The notes under the pieces: model-generated | The model's input: the letters and a program-made list of their open reading frames with translations, nothing else | What the model was told of the DNA's origin: nothing | The model's database searches: none | Program-made: the position numbers and the translations under genes | Assembly: GCA_910589025.1 (NCBI GenBank) | Contig: CAJURM010000013.1 | Coordinates: 1-64,000, forward strand | Direction: 5' to 3' | DNA: 64,000 nt | Origin: an uncultured Odoribacter sp. | GTDB lineage: Bacteria; Bacteroidota; Bacteroidia; Bacteroidales; Marinifilaceae | Shown here: positions 54,215 through 63,108 of the stretch, piece by piece | How the letters are laid out: each line of letters begins with the position of its first letter | Position numbering within the stretch: the stretch's first letter is position 1

Positions 54215-56329
54215 TTATGCTTTAGGGGACTCCGGATGATTACCTTCCGGGGAAGCGTTGTCGGAAGCGTCCGGTTGTTCTGTTTGTTTCAGTTTCGGAT
54301 AAGAAATACGGGAATGGTAAATGTTAGTGAGCATTTCGATGAAAACCCGTTTTACCCCGTCAATGTCCTTGAATGTGATTTCGGCATTCATAAACCGTCC
54401 GTCCTGCAACTGACCGTCAATGATGTTGTTTACTAACGCCGTAATATTTTCTTCCGTCTTATCCTGTAATGTCCGGGAGGCAGCCTCTACGGCATCGGCC
54501 ATCATAACCACCGCACACTCCTTGCTTATCGGATCCGGTCCGCTGTATGTAAAGGCGGCTTCGTCCACTGGCCTGTCCGGATATTTGTTGCGGAATGAAT
54601 TGTAAAAATATTTCACCTTGCTTTTGCCGTGATGGGTGCGTATAAAATTGATAATCGCTTCCGGCAGGTTGTATTTCTTGGCTAATTCCACGCCTTGTGT
54701 CACATGGTTTATAATACGACGGGCGCTTTCGTCAAAATCGCACTGGTCATGCGGATTGATTCCTCCGCTCTGGTTCTCAATAAAGAAAACAGGATCGTAT
54801 GATTTGCCTATATCATGATACAGCGCGCCCGTCCGGGTGAGCAGCGGATTGCCTCCGATACGGTAGATGGCTTCCTCTGCCAGGTTGGCAACCATTAGTG
54901 AATGCTGGAATGTACCCGGAGCTTTTTTAGTCAGTGTCCGCAGAGCCGGGTGATTGGGATTGGATAACTCCATCAGGGTAATTTCGGAGGTAAACCCGAA
55001 AATGCGTTCAAAGATATATATCACCGGATAAGTCAGGCTTAACACCAGACTGTTGATCAACAACCAGAGCACCCCGAAGACATGGGACAGGCTGATTTCC
55101 CCTTCCTGTACTAAGATAAAAGAGATATATACCGCCGTATAGGTTAGAAATGTCAGGAAAATAGAGAGAAAAAGTTGTCCTCTCCTTTGCAGTTGGGACA
55201 GGCTGAAAACAGAGACGATACCTGCTGCCAGCTGCATGAACAGATACATATAATTGTTGGGGGCAAAATATGAAATCAGAAGACTGCTCCCCAACAGCAA
55301 ATAGAGGGCCGAACGGCTGCCGACCAAAATATTGACAATGATAACAAAGAACAGTACCGGCAAGGCCAGCATATTGATACTTTGGTAGTAACCGATACTT
55401 CCCAGCATGACGGTGGCTAAAAACGTACCGTAAAGGAAGATAAATTCTTTGTTGTTGTAAAAAATCCGTTTTTTGGAATAATAGAAATAGAGGGAAAATA
55501 TAATCAAAGCTGTCAGCGTCAGGATAATTTGTCCGCCGATAATTCGCAGATGGCTGGCGTAAGAACCTGCATTGTGCCGGTACTCCAGTTTTAGTGAATT
55601 CAGTAATTTCACCTTTTCCGGTGTCACCAACTCCCGTTTGGTGATAATAATCTCTCCGTTCCGCACCAGGCCGTGAGTCAGACTGATATTTTTCAGTTGG
55701 TTAAGCAGTTGTACGTGGGTCTTTGAGGCGTCAAACTCGAGGTTCGGGTGGATAAAATTGCTGATATTCAGACTTAATATGTGCTCCTTGACAGAGGCTG
55801 GTAAATTAGAATTGTCAATAAACTGGGTCATTGCCGAGTAGGCTTTTTTTAGTGTGGACACATTCGTAAAATCCACATCCTTGCCCATATTGTGATTGAC
55901 GATTTTTATCGTTTTGATATTGGAGGGGTCCAATTCTTCCGGCACCTGAAGAATGCCCTTGTTATAAAGAGCTGCCAGTTTATTGCGGATCTGGTCAATG
56001 GCTGCGGCGGTATAGGCATTCCGGTATTTTTCCGTTGCTCTGGTAAATTTGGTCGTCTGTTTTTCTTTGACTTCCGTTTTCAGATTAAAAATCGGGGTTT
56101 GTTCCTCGGTAATTTTCTCCCGTTCGGCAGCCAATTCGGTTTCCGTCTTGTAGATAGGGAAATCAAAGGGAGCTTTCAGGGTTTCATAGCGCCAGGGAGA
56201 GCCTTTCTGAAATTCGTATTGAAAACTGCCGGCTTTAGGAAACAAGTGAACGATTGTCCCGCAAATCACCAGAATAACAATGATCCGGAACGTAATATTG
56301 AGCCTTCTTTTCAAATGTTTATCCAGCAT
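54215..56329 (-). CDS. 7TM-HD (PgpH-like) phosphohydrolase
   Basis: 704 residues. One N-terminal membrane segment (ITFRIIVILVICGTIVHLF), an extracytoplasmic 7TMR-HDED-type region to about residue 265, seven membrane segments (270-460), then a cytoplasmic HD domain with FQHSLMVANLAEEAIYRIG, LYHDIGKSYDP (about residue 500) and FIRTHHGKSKVKYFY; MMADAVEAASRTL closes the metal site. Members degrade cyclic di-AMP (PgpH type). Metal ligands look intact, so it is likely active. It is followed by the LacI-family gene and preceded by the fabD terminator. Confidence 0.92.
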   Translation of the reverse strand: MLDKHLKRRLNITFRIIVILVICGTIVHLFPKAGSFQYEFQKGSPWRYETLKAPFDFPIYKTETELAAEREKITEEQTPIFNLKTEVKEKQTTKFTRATEKYRNAYTAAAIDQIRNKLAALYNKGILQVPEELDPSNIKTIKIVNHNMGKDVDFTNVSTLKKAYSAMTQFIDNSNLPASVKEHILSLNISNFIHPNLEFDASKTHVQLLNQLKNISLTHGLVRNGEIIITKRELVTPEKVKLLNSLKLEYRHNAGSYASHLRIIGGQIILTLTALIIFSLYFYYSKKRIFYNNKEFIFLYGTFLATVMLGSIGYYQSINMLALPVLFFVIIVNILVGSRSALYLLLGSSLLISYFAPNNYMYLFMQLAAGIVSVFSLSQLQRRGQLFLSIFLTFLTYTAVYISFILVQEGEISLSHVFGVLWLLINSLVLSLTYPVIYIFERIFGFTSEITLMELSNPNHPALRTLTKKAPGTFQHSLMVANLAEEAIYRIGGNPLLTRTGALYHDIGKSYDPVFFIENQSGGINPHDQCDFDESARRIINHVTQGVELAKKYNLPEAIINFIRTHHGKSKVKYFYNSFRNKYPDRPVDEAAFTYSGPDPISKECAVVMMADAVEAASRTLQDKTEENITALVNNIIDGQLQDGRFMNAEITFKDIDGVKRVFIEMLTNIYHSRISYPKLKQTEQPDASDNASPEGNHPESPKA

Positions 56330-56372
56330 ATTATTGCCAATTTATCAGCCAATAAAGATAGAAAGAATTTAT

Positions 56373-56405
56373 AAAAAAAGGTCCTCGGAAGAGGACCTTT
56401 TTTTT
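56373..56405 (-). terminator. Terminator of fabD
   Basis: Stem ggtcctc/gaggacc (56380-56386 with 56391-56397) with GGAA loop and flanking A- and T-runs, which make it usable on both strands. It lies just past the fabD stop. Confidence 0.9.
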
Positions 56406-56409
56406 ATGG

Positions 56410-57285
56410 CTATTGAATACCAGAGGTTTCAAATTCCTTATTCAGTTTTTTAAATAATCCCTGGAGTACTTTCCCCGGGCCGATTTCCAGCATGCAGTCT
56501 GCACCGTCGGCAATCATGTTTTTCATGATTTGGGTCCAGCGTACGGATGAAGTCAGCTGGGCAATCAGATTATTTTTTATCTGTTCCGGATCGGTATAAG
56601 GATTTGCATCCACATTTTGATACACCGGACAAATCGGTGTATTAAAGGTCGTATGGGCAATGGCTTCCGCTAATTCCTGACGTGCCGGTTCCATTAACGG
56701 GGAGTGGAAAGCTCCGCCCACATTCAGGGGAACCACTCTTTTAGCTCCGGCTTCAGTCAGTTTCTGACAAGCGATTTCAATGCCTTTGTTGCTGCCGGAG
56801 ATAACGATTTGTCCGGGACTGTTGTAGTTTGCCGGAACAACGACCTCGTCAATTTCTTCGCAGATGCGTGCCACGACGTCGTCGTCCATCCCTAAAACGG
56901 CGGCCATTGTGGAAGGATTGGCTTCGCAGGCTTTTTGCATGGCCAAAGCACGGGCATGAACCAGGCGCAGGCCATCTTCAAAAGAGAGGGCGCGGGCTGC
57001 CACCAAGGCAGAGAATTCCCCCAGCGAGTGACCGGCTACCATGGCCGGCTTTTCTTCCAGGCTATCAGCTAAAATCACGGAATGTAAAAAAATGGCGGGT
57101 TGCGTCACCTTTGTTTGTTTCAAATCTTCATCCGTCCCGGAAAACATTAAATCCGTGATGCGGAAACCTAAAATATCATTGGCTTTTTCAAATAATTCCT
57201 TGGCTCTGGGAGAAGTTTCATACAACTCTTTTCCCATTCCGACAAATTGTGCTCCCTGACCGGGAAATACAAATGCTTTTTTCAT
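56410..57285 (-). CDS. fabD: Malonyl-CoA:ACP transacylase
   Basis: 291 residues. It loads malonyl units onto acyl carrier protein for fatty-acid synthesis. Seen: FVFPGQGAQFVGMGKELYE, the nucleophile Ser87 in AGHSLGEFSAL, His194 in GGAFHSPLM, and the GPGKVLQGL end motif. Length is slightly short but complete. It sits 61 bp after folE, with no promoter apparent in that gap, so the two genes are probably co-transcribed. Confidence 0.96.
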   Translation of the reverse strand: MKKAFVFPGQGAQFVGMGKELYETSPRAKELFEKANDILGFRITDLMFSGTDEDLKQTKVTQPAIFLHSVILADSLEEKPAMVAGHSLGEFSALVAARALSFEDGLRLVHARALAMQKACEANPSTMAAVLGMDDDVVARICEEIDEVVVPANYNSPGQIVISGSNKGIEIACQKLTEAGAKRVVPLNVGGAFHSPLMEPARQELAEAIAHTTFNTPICPVYQNVDANPYTDPEQIKNNLIAQLTSSVRWTQIMKNMIADGADCMLEIGPGKVLQGLFKKLNKEFETSGIQ

Positions 57286-57346
57286 ACGTATAAAATTTTA
57301 ATGATAGTAAATGTTAAGCTCTGCTACTGGCATATACCCGGAACAT

Positions 57347-57970
57347 TTAGTGTAAGCGGGAGCTTATCAGTCGTATAAACTCTTCCCGGGTAGCCAGTTT
57401 TTCAAAAGCCCCGCTGAAATCAGAAGTCGTGGTGACCGAGTTTTGTTTCTGCACCCCGCGCAGGCTCATGCACATGTGCTGGGCTTCAATTACCACGGCA
57501 ACACCTAACGGGTGCAGGGTATTTTGGATACAGTTCTTTATTTCATAAGTCAGTCGCTCCTGGACTTGCAGACGGCGGGAATAGGTTTCCACTACCCGGG
57601 CAATTTTGCTCAACCCCGTGACATAGCCGTTGGGAATATACGCCACATGGGCTCTGCCGAAGAAAGGCAGCATGTGGTGCTCGCACAAAGAATAGAGTTC
57701 GATATCCTTGACAATAACCATCTGGCGGTAATCTTCTTTGAACAGGGCGGAACGGAGTATGGATTCCGGGTTTTGGTGGTAACCCTGAGTCATAAATTGC
57801 ATGGCTTTGGACACCCGCAGGGGCGTTTTAACCAATCCTTCCCGTTCCGGGTCTTCTCCCAGGAGTTTGAGTATCTCTTTGTAATGATAGCTGAGTTGTT
57901 CGGTTCTTTTCGTATTGAAAAACTCTTCCTTGTGGTAAAACTCAGCCTCTTTATCTAATTCCGGCAACAT
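57347..57970 (-). CDS. folE: GTP cyclohydrolase I
   Basis: 207 residues. It turns GTP into dihydroneopterin triphosphate, the first step of folate (or queuosine-type) synthesis. Seen: REGLVKTPLRVSKAMQF, zinc ligands Cys96 and His99 in LCEHHMLPFFGR, SKIARVVETYSRRLQVQERLT (SKIARVVETYSRR and LQVQERLT), and Cys167 in QHMCMSLRGV. The N-terminus is rich in charged residues as in other family members. It is the first gene of the folE-fabD unit and diverges from nfeD across a gap of about 200 bp. Confidence 0.96.
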   Translation of the reverse strand: MLPELDKEAEFYHKEEFFNTKRTEQLSYHYKEILKLLGEDPEREGLVKTPLRVSKAMQFMTQGYHQNPESILRSALFKEDYRQMVIVKDIELYSLCEHHMLPFFGRAHVAYIPNGYVTGLSKIARVVETYSRRLQVQERLTYEIKNCIQNTLHPLGVAVVIEAQHMCMSLRGVQKQNSVTTTSDFSGAFEKLATREEFIRLISSRLH

Positions 57971-58077
57971 CCTCTTTTATGAATTTGAATACTGAATACG
58001 ATGCTAAAAAACGACACAAAGTAAATATAAAAAATTCTATAATGAAATTTTTTATGGATTCGCTTGGAGTAAATCTG

Positions 58078-58105
58078 TTGTTTTCATGATATTTTACTAT
58101 CTTTA
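58078..58105 (+). promoter_or_regulatory. Candidate promoter of nfeD-floA
   Basis: TTGT (58078-58081) about 16 bp ahead of TATCTTTA (58098-58105), a one-base-off -7 element. Start near 58112 would support ATG 58169 over an upstream ATG at 58121. Confidence 0.35.
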
Positions 58106-58168
58106 CTCCGGTAGTAATAAATGTGCGGCGGGGAAGCTGTAAGTTTATCAAAATTAAATCAGTCGGTC

Positions 58169-58645
58169 ATGGAATGGGGTGCATTATTCCTGCTATTGGG
58201 AATTGGTTTCATTATGGTAGTGTTGGAATTTTTGGTATTTCCGGGTACCAGCGTGGTAGGGCTTGTCGGTGTGGCGTGCATGGGCTGCGGCATTTATTTA
58301 GGGTATAAATTTTTCGGTGTTCCGGCGGGGCATTTTATCGTTTTGGGGACAGCTGTGGCGGGAATCTTCTTGACATGGTACAGCCTGCGGGCCCGTACCT
58401 GGAAAAGATTAAGTCTGGATACCCGGATCGACAGTAAAGTGGAAGGGGTGGATCCTGCTGTGAAAGCCGGGGATGCTGGGATTACTGTCGGGCGTCTGGC
58501 TCCGATGGGAAAAGTGAAAGTCGGGGACAGTGTCGTGGAAGCCTTGTCGGAATCAGGGTATGTCGATACTAACCGGGAGGTGGAAATCGTGAAAGTATAT
58601 GCAGATAAAATAATTGTAAAATTAAAAACAGAAGAGCATGGATAA
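58169..58645 (+). CDS. NfeD-like membrane protein
   Basis: 158 residues from ATG 58169; the frame opens at ATG 58121, but the first 16 residues there are not membrane-like. Three or so membrane segments (MEWGALFLLLGIGFIMVVLEF, VVGLVGVACMGCGIYLGY, FIVLGTAVAGIFLTWYS) are followed by an OB-fold tail (GDAGITVGRLAPMGKVKVGDSVVEAL, EVEIVKVYADKIIVK). NfeD proteins partner with flotillin-like proteins in membrane microdomains. It overlaps floA by 8 bp. Confidence 0.88.
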   Translation: MEWGALFLLLGIGFIMVVLEFLVFPGTSVVGLVGVACMGCGIYLGYKFFGVPAGHFIVLGTAVAGIFLTWYSLRARTWKRLSLDTRIDSKVEGVDPAVKAGDAGITVGRLAPMGKVKVGDSVVEALSESGYVDTNREVEIVKVYADKIIVKLKTEEHG

Positions 58646-59633
58646 CAACAGTATTATTTTATTGGTGGTAGCCATTGCGGGAGGACTATTTCTGATTTGG
58701 ATGATTTTGTATTTCATTCCCATTGGATTGTGGTTTCAGGCATTGGTTTCCGATGTGAAAATTTCTTTATTACAATTGGTGCTGATGCGTTGGCGTAAAG
58801 TACCGCCTTCCGTGATTGTCGGGGCAATGATTGAAGGAAAAAAAGCCGGGCTGGAACTCTACCGGGACTTGCTGGAAGCCCACTATCTGGCTGGCGGACA
58901 TGTACCCCAGGTCGTACATGCCTTGGTCTCTGCGTCCAAAGCCAACATCGACCTGACCTTTCAGATTGCCACGGCTGTGGATCTGGCAGGACGTGATGTC
59001 TTTGAAGCAGTGCAGATGAGTGTCAATCCGAAAGTCATTAACACACCTCCTGTGACGGCTGTGGCTAAAGACGGCATTCAATTGATAGCTAAGGCAAGAG
59101 TGACGGTGCGGGCAAATATAAAACGCCTGGTTGGCGGTGCCGGGGAAGAAACCATCCTGGCGCGTGTGGGCGAAGGAATTGTTTCCTCTATCGGGTCGTC
59201 CGATTCCCACAAGGCGGTGATGGAAAATCCGGACTTCATATCCAAAGTCGTTTTGGACAAAGGACTGGATTCCGGTACGGCTTTTGAAATCCTGTCGATT
59301 GATATTGCCGACATTGATGTCGGTAAAAACATTGGTGCCGGATTACAGATAGACCAGGCCGATGCCGACTTAAAGATTGCACAGGCAAAGGCGGAGGAAA
59401 GACGGGCAATGGCTGTGGCAAAAGAGCAGGAGATGAAAGCGTTGGCGCAAGAGATGAAAGCCAAAGTTATCGAGGCGGAAGCCCATGTGCCCCTGGCTAT
59501 GGCAGAAGCATTCCGCTCCGGAAACCTGGGAGTAATGGATTACTACCGCATGAAAAACATTGAAGCCGATACGCAGATGCGTGAAGCGATTTCCAAACCG
59601 GAAGGGAAGAAAAAAACAGACAAACTGAAATAA
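58638..59633 (+). CDS. floA: Flotillin-like protein FloA
   Basis: 331 residues. An N-terminal membrane hairpin (IILLVVAIAGGLFLIWMILYFIP) anchors the protein; the SPFH-like part follows (PPSVIVGAMIEGKKAGLELY, ANIDLTFQIATAVDLAGRDV, GGAGEETILARVGEGIVSSIG), and an Ala/Glu/Lys-rich coiled coil runs from about residue 245 (QAKAEERRAMAVAKEQEMKA). FloA organises lipid microdomains that help membrane enzymes and secretion. Overlap with nfeD signals translational coupling. Confidence 0.95.
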   Translation: MDNNSIILLVVAIAGGLFLIWMILYFIPIGLWFQALVSDVKISLLQLVLMRWRKVPPSVIVGAMIEGKKAGLELYRDLLEAHYLAGGHVPQVVHALVSASKANIDLTFQIATAVDLAGRDVFEAVQMSVNPKVINTPPVTAVAKDGIQLIAKARVTVRANIKRLVGGAGEETILARVGEGIVSSIGSSDSHKAVMENPDFISKVVLDKGLDSGTAFEILSIDIADIDVGKNIGAGLQIDQADADLKIAQAKAEERRAMAVAKEQEMKALAQEMKAKVIEAEAHVPLAMAEAFRSGNLGVMDYYRMKNIEADTQMREAISKPEGKKKTDKLK

Positions 59634-59643
59634 AAAAGGGAAA

Positions 59644-60792
59644 CTACATCCCTTCAAAATAATAACCGGGCAGATTCCGCAGATTATATCGGGATGCCAT
59701 GGTTTCACCATAAGCGCCCGCGGAGTGAATCACAATGAGGTCTCCGCGGGTCGTTTGTGTCAGCGTGACATCTTTCCCGAAACAGTCGGAAGATTCGCAA
59801 ATCGGTCCTACAACGTCATATTTTTCCTCCGGCAGCCGGGAACTGATATTTTCAATCTTATGAAAAGCTTGGTAAAGGGCAGGGCGTAACAGATCATTCA
59901 TTCCTGCATCCAGAATGACGAATTTTTTATTTTTCCCTTCTTTCACATACAGCACTCTGGAAAGCAAATCCCCGCAATGGGCAACCACGGAGCGCCCCAG
60001 CTCGAAATGTACCTGTTGATTGGGGCTGGTGGGGTCGAAATGGCGGGCGAATGTGGAAAAATAGGAGGCAAAATCTGCAATCGGTTCGGCATGGGGATTA
60101 TTATAATCAATACCTAACCCTCCGCCGAAATTGATATGGGGCAATACGATTCCCCTGTTTTTCAGGTATTGCTGGATTTCGTTGGCTTTCAGACAAAGAC
60201 TGCGGAAAACAGTCATGTCTGTAATTTGCGAACCGATGTGAAAATGCAAGCCCGTTAATTTCACGTGTGGCAAGGATGGCAGTTCGGCAAGCACTTGGTC
60301 CAGGTCGCAGAGGTAAATCCCGAATTTATTTTCCTCGATGCCCGTCGTGATGTAATGGTGAGTGTGGGCGTCTACATTGGGATTGATTCGCAGGGCAATG
60401 TGAGCCTTTTTGTTTACCTGTGCGGCAAGCTCGTTGATTATCCGGATTTCGGGCAAAGATTCGCAATTAAAGCAAAAGATATCTTCTTGCAGAGCTGTCC
60501 GGATCTCTTCGTCGCTTTTCCCCACTCCGGCATAAACAATAGCATTGCCTGGAAAACCACATTCCACAGCCCTCTTTATTTCATTCCCGCTTACGCAGTC
60601 GGCTCCCAGCCCGTATTCCCGGATAACTTTCAGCAACACCGGATTAGCATTGGCCTTGATGGCATAATGGACGTGAAACGCCGGATATCTTCCGGCCTCT
60701 TCTGTCACCTTTTGCAGGGTTTTCCTTAACAGGGTGAGATTATAAAGGTAGCAAGGGGTTTGAAGTGCGTTTATCTTTTCTGTCAGTTGCAT
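59644..60792 (-). CDS. lysA: Diaminopimelate decarboxylase
   Basis: 382 residues. PLP enzyme of the last lysine step, meso-diaminopimelate to lysine. Seen: the PLP lysine Lys46 in HYAIKANANP, the GADCVSGNEI segment, HFHIGSQI, INFGGGLGIDY, FELGRSVVA and the C-terminal CESSDCFGKD and GAYGETMASRYNLR. It starts 11 bp after lysC, so the two are one unit. Its stop lies 10 bp from that of floA on the other strand. Confidence 0.96.
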   Translation of the reverse strand: MQLTEKINALQTPCYLYNLTLLRKTLQKVTEEAGRYPAFHVHYAIKANANPVLLKVIREYGLGADCVSGNEIKRAVECGFPGNAIVYAGVGKSDEEIRTALQEDIFCFNCESLPEIRIINELAAQVNKKAHIALRINPNVDAHTHHYITTGIEENKFGIYLCDLDQVLAELPSLPHVKLTGLHFHIGSQITDMTVFRSLCLKANEIQQYLKNRGIVLPHINFGGGLGIDYNNPHAEPIADFASYFSTFARHFDPTSPNQQVHFELGRSVVAHCGDLLSRVLYVKEGKNKKFVILDAGMNDLLRPALYQAFHKIENISSRLPEEKYDVVGPICESSDCFGKDVTLTQTTRGDLIVIHSAGAYGETMASRYNLRNLPGYYFEGM

Positions 60793-60803
60793 TGGGATAG
60801 AAA

Positions 60804-62117
60804 TCAGGATAACAAATGGGAACTTAATGCGATTAGGGCTTTGTTTTTGTCCGCCGTATTGACCAGCATTGAAATATTGTGCTCACTGCCTCCATAAGAG
60901 ATCATCCGCAAAGGAATCTCCTCCAGGGCTTTCAGCACCTGGGCGCCCAGACCGGATTTGTTGGCGTCGAAAGCTCCGACAATACAGATGATAGACAACT
61001 CCTGGTCAACCTCAATCGTCCCGAACTTTTCCAGGTCTTTGATAATGTCGTCCAGATGAGTGGTGCTGTCGATGGTCAGTGATACGGCAACCTCCGAAGT
61101 GGCTATCATGTCAATAGGGGTTTTCCATGCTTCAAATACCTCGAATACTTTTCGTAAAAAACCGTACGCCAGCAACATGTTGGTGGATTTTATATTGATA
61201 GCCGTAATGCCGTCTTTGGCAGCTACCGCCTTAATATTCTTCGCCGGACTCTCTTTCGTAATCAAGGTACCTTCGTCTTGAGGATGCAGCGTATTTTTCA
61301 GCCGTACCGGAATCCGTTCCTTTTTCGCAGGCTGAATACTGGAAGGATGCAGTATTTTGGCTCCGAAATAAGCCAGCTCTGCCGCCTCGTCAAAAGAAAG
61401 CTGACGTATAGCCTGCGTATGGTCCACAATACGGGGGTCATTATTGTGGATACCGTCAATATCCGTCCAGATCTGGATTTCCTCGGCTTTCAGTGCCGCA
61501 CCGATGAGGGCGGCGGAATAATCACTGCCTCCCCGTGTCAGATTATCGATTTCCCCGTAAGCATTGCGGCAAATGAATCCTTGGGTAATAACCAGCGGCT
61601 GGATGTCGGCTTGGGACATTTCCCGCTCAAGGTTTTGCCGGATGTAAAAATAATCCGGTTCGCAATCCTTATCGATACGCATAAAATCCAGTGCCGAAAG
61701 CAGGGAATTGGGAACACCGCATTCTTCTAAATAATAGTGCATCAAAGTCGTTGACATGATTTCTCCCTGGGCGACAACAGCTTTTTCCTGCAAAGGGTAA
61801 AAGTCCTTGTTGATAAAAGAACGCAGGTAAGTGAAAATCGTTTGGATAAACTCCTTACTCCTCTTTAAATATGCTTCCGTTGTAAATAACTCGCTGATGG
61901 TGATAAAATAATTCAGTTCCAGATTCTGTATGGTCTCCAACGCCTTCTGGCGTTCATTTTTATACAGATACCCGGAAATTTCCACCAGCGTATTGGTGGT
62001 GCCTGACATGGCGGAAAGCACTACGATTTTGGGCTGGCCGTCATTAATCAGTTCGGCTACGGATTTGATCCTTTCTGCACTTCCGACGGATGTCCCGCCG
62101 AATTTTAAAACTTTCAT
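60804..62117 (-). CDS. lysC: Aspartate kinase
   Basis: 437 residues. It phosphorylates aspartate at the head of the lysine, threonine and methionine pathways. Seen: MKVLKFGGTSVGSAERIK, LTRGGSDYSAALIGAAL, TDIDGIHNNDPRI and FGAKILHPSSI; two ACT regulatory domains fill the last 140 residues (ITAINIKSTNM, LSIICIVGAFD). Feedback control by lysine or threonine is likely but not readable from sequence. It has its own promoter and precedes lysA. Confidence 0.95.
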   Translation of the reverse strand: MKVLKFGGTSVGSAERIKSVAELINDGQPKIVVLSAMSGTTNTLVEISGYLYKNERQKALETIQNLELNYFITISELFTTEAYLKRSKEFIQTIFTYLRSFINKDFYPLQEKAVVAQGEIMSTTLMHYYLEECGVPNSLLSALDFMRIDKDCEPDYFYIRQNLEREMSQADIQPLVITQGFICRNAYGEIDNLTRGGSDYSAALIGAALKAEEIQIWTDIDGIHNNDPRIVDHTQAIRQLSFDEAAELAYFGAKILHPSSIQPAKKERIPVRLKNTLHPQDEGTLITKESPAKNIKAVAAKDGITAINIKSTNMLLAYGFLRKVFEVFEAWKTPIDMIATSEVAVSLTIDSTTHLDDIIKDLEKFGTIEVDQELSIICIVGAFDANKSGLGAQVLKALEEIPLRMISYGGSEHNISMLVNTADKNKALIALSSHLLS

Positions 62118-62166
62118 CTTGTATCTATTACATTAATATACTACTTCACGGCTCCATTTGAGAGCG

Positions 62167-62198
62167 CAAAGATGAAATATCCTTTTATAATACACAAG
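62167..62198 (-). promoter_or_regulatory. Candidate promoter of lysC-lysA
   Basis: Minus-strand CTTG (62195-62198), 20-bp spacer, CATCTTTG (62167-62174). Both elements are one base off consensus but the spacing is exact. A small hairpin (gtgttt/aaacac, 62202-62219) that may end prmA overlaps its upstream side. I see no lysine riboswitch in the 107-bp gap. Confidence 0.45.
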
Positions 62199-62224
62199 GA
62201 AGTGTTTAAAATCAAACACCTTGT

Positions 62225-63079
62225 TTATTGTTTGTAAAAACTTGCCGCTACCCAGTTATTTTCTGTTTTTTGCCGCTCAAGTTGCAAACCGTATTTTGCG
62301 GCTTCATTCTGAATAAGAGGCAAATCCTGTGTATAAAAACCGCTCATAATCAGATAGCCGCCGGGCATCAGGTGTTCTGTATAATAGTGCATGTCTTCGA
62401 GCAGGATATTGCGGTTGATATTGGCGAGAATAAAATTGAAGTCCTTTTCCTCCGCCAGCAAACCTGCATCACCGATTTTTATAGAGATATTCTCCAGTTG
62501 GTTATTCCGGATATTTTCCGAGGCATTGTGGTAAGACCATTCGTCGATGTCGATACCGGTGATATGTGCCGCACCGGCTTTAGCAGCCATAATGGAGAGG
62601 ATGCCTGTGCCGCATCCCATGTCCAGCACCTGCTTGCCTTTCATCTCAGAAGTGTAATCCAATATCATTTCCAGCATGAGAGCCGTGGTGGAGTGATGGC
62701 CTGTACCGAAACTCATTTTGGGCTCTATAATGATTTCATAAGGAATTTCCGGACGGGCTGCATGAAACCCCGCACGTACCAGAATCTGGTTTTTTACCAC
62801 AATGGGCGTGAAATGCTCTTCCCATTCTTTATTCCAGTCCTGGTCGGCTATTTCCGCCTTTTCCCAGGAGATGCGGTACTCCTCCGGCAAAATCCGCAAC
62901 AGCTCCAGCTGGCTGATAACCTCCTCCCGGAAATCCGGAGTCCCGATGTAGGCTTTAAATCCGTCTTGCGTATATATGAATCCGTCGTATTGGAGGGCTC
63001 CCAATTCACCAATCAGGGCATCGGCGATGTCTTCGGAAAAGGGAGATATATGGAATGTGAGTTCAGTGTATGTTTTCAT
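62225..63079 (-). CDS. prmA: Ribosomal protein L11 methyltransferase
   Basis: 284 residues. It methylates ribosomal protein L11 using S-adenosylmethionine. Seen: an N-terminal substrate-recognition part, the DWNKEWEEHFTP stretch, KMSFGTGHHSTTALMLEMIL (124-140), SAM motif VLDMGCGTGILSIMAA (151-166), and NINRNIL near residue 220. It starts 29 bp after the RsmF-like gene. Confidence 0.94.
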   Translation of the reverse strand: MKTYTELTFHISPFSEDIADALIGELGALQYDGFIYTQDGFKAYIGTPDFREEVISQLELLRILPEEYRISWEKAEIADQDWNKEWEEHFTPIVVKNQILVRAGFHAARPEIPYEIIIEPKMSFGTGHHSTTALMLEMILDYTSEMKGKQVLDMGCGTGILSIMAAKAGAAHITGIDIDEWSYHNASENIRNNQLENISIKIGDAGLLAEEKDFNFILANINRNILLEDMHYYTEHLMPGGYLIMSGFYTQDLPLIQNEAAKYGLQLERQKTENNWVAASFYKQ

Positions 63080-63108
63080 CTTTTATTTGTTTATGAGTAT
63101 TCTTAATT

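Noticed and set aside
56340..57985. Plus-strand frames over fabD and folE
   Set aside because: Shadows of conserved minus-strand genes.
59634..59660. Terminator aaggga/tccctt between floA and lysA
   Set aside because: Only six pairs, within the lysA coding end, with a poor T-run; I could not support it.
62118..62224. Lysine riboswitch ahead of lysC
   Set aside because: The gap is only 107 bp and shows no multi-helix core; it contains a promoter-like site and a small hairpin.
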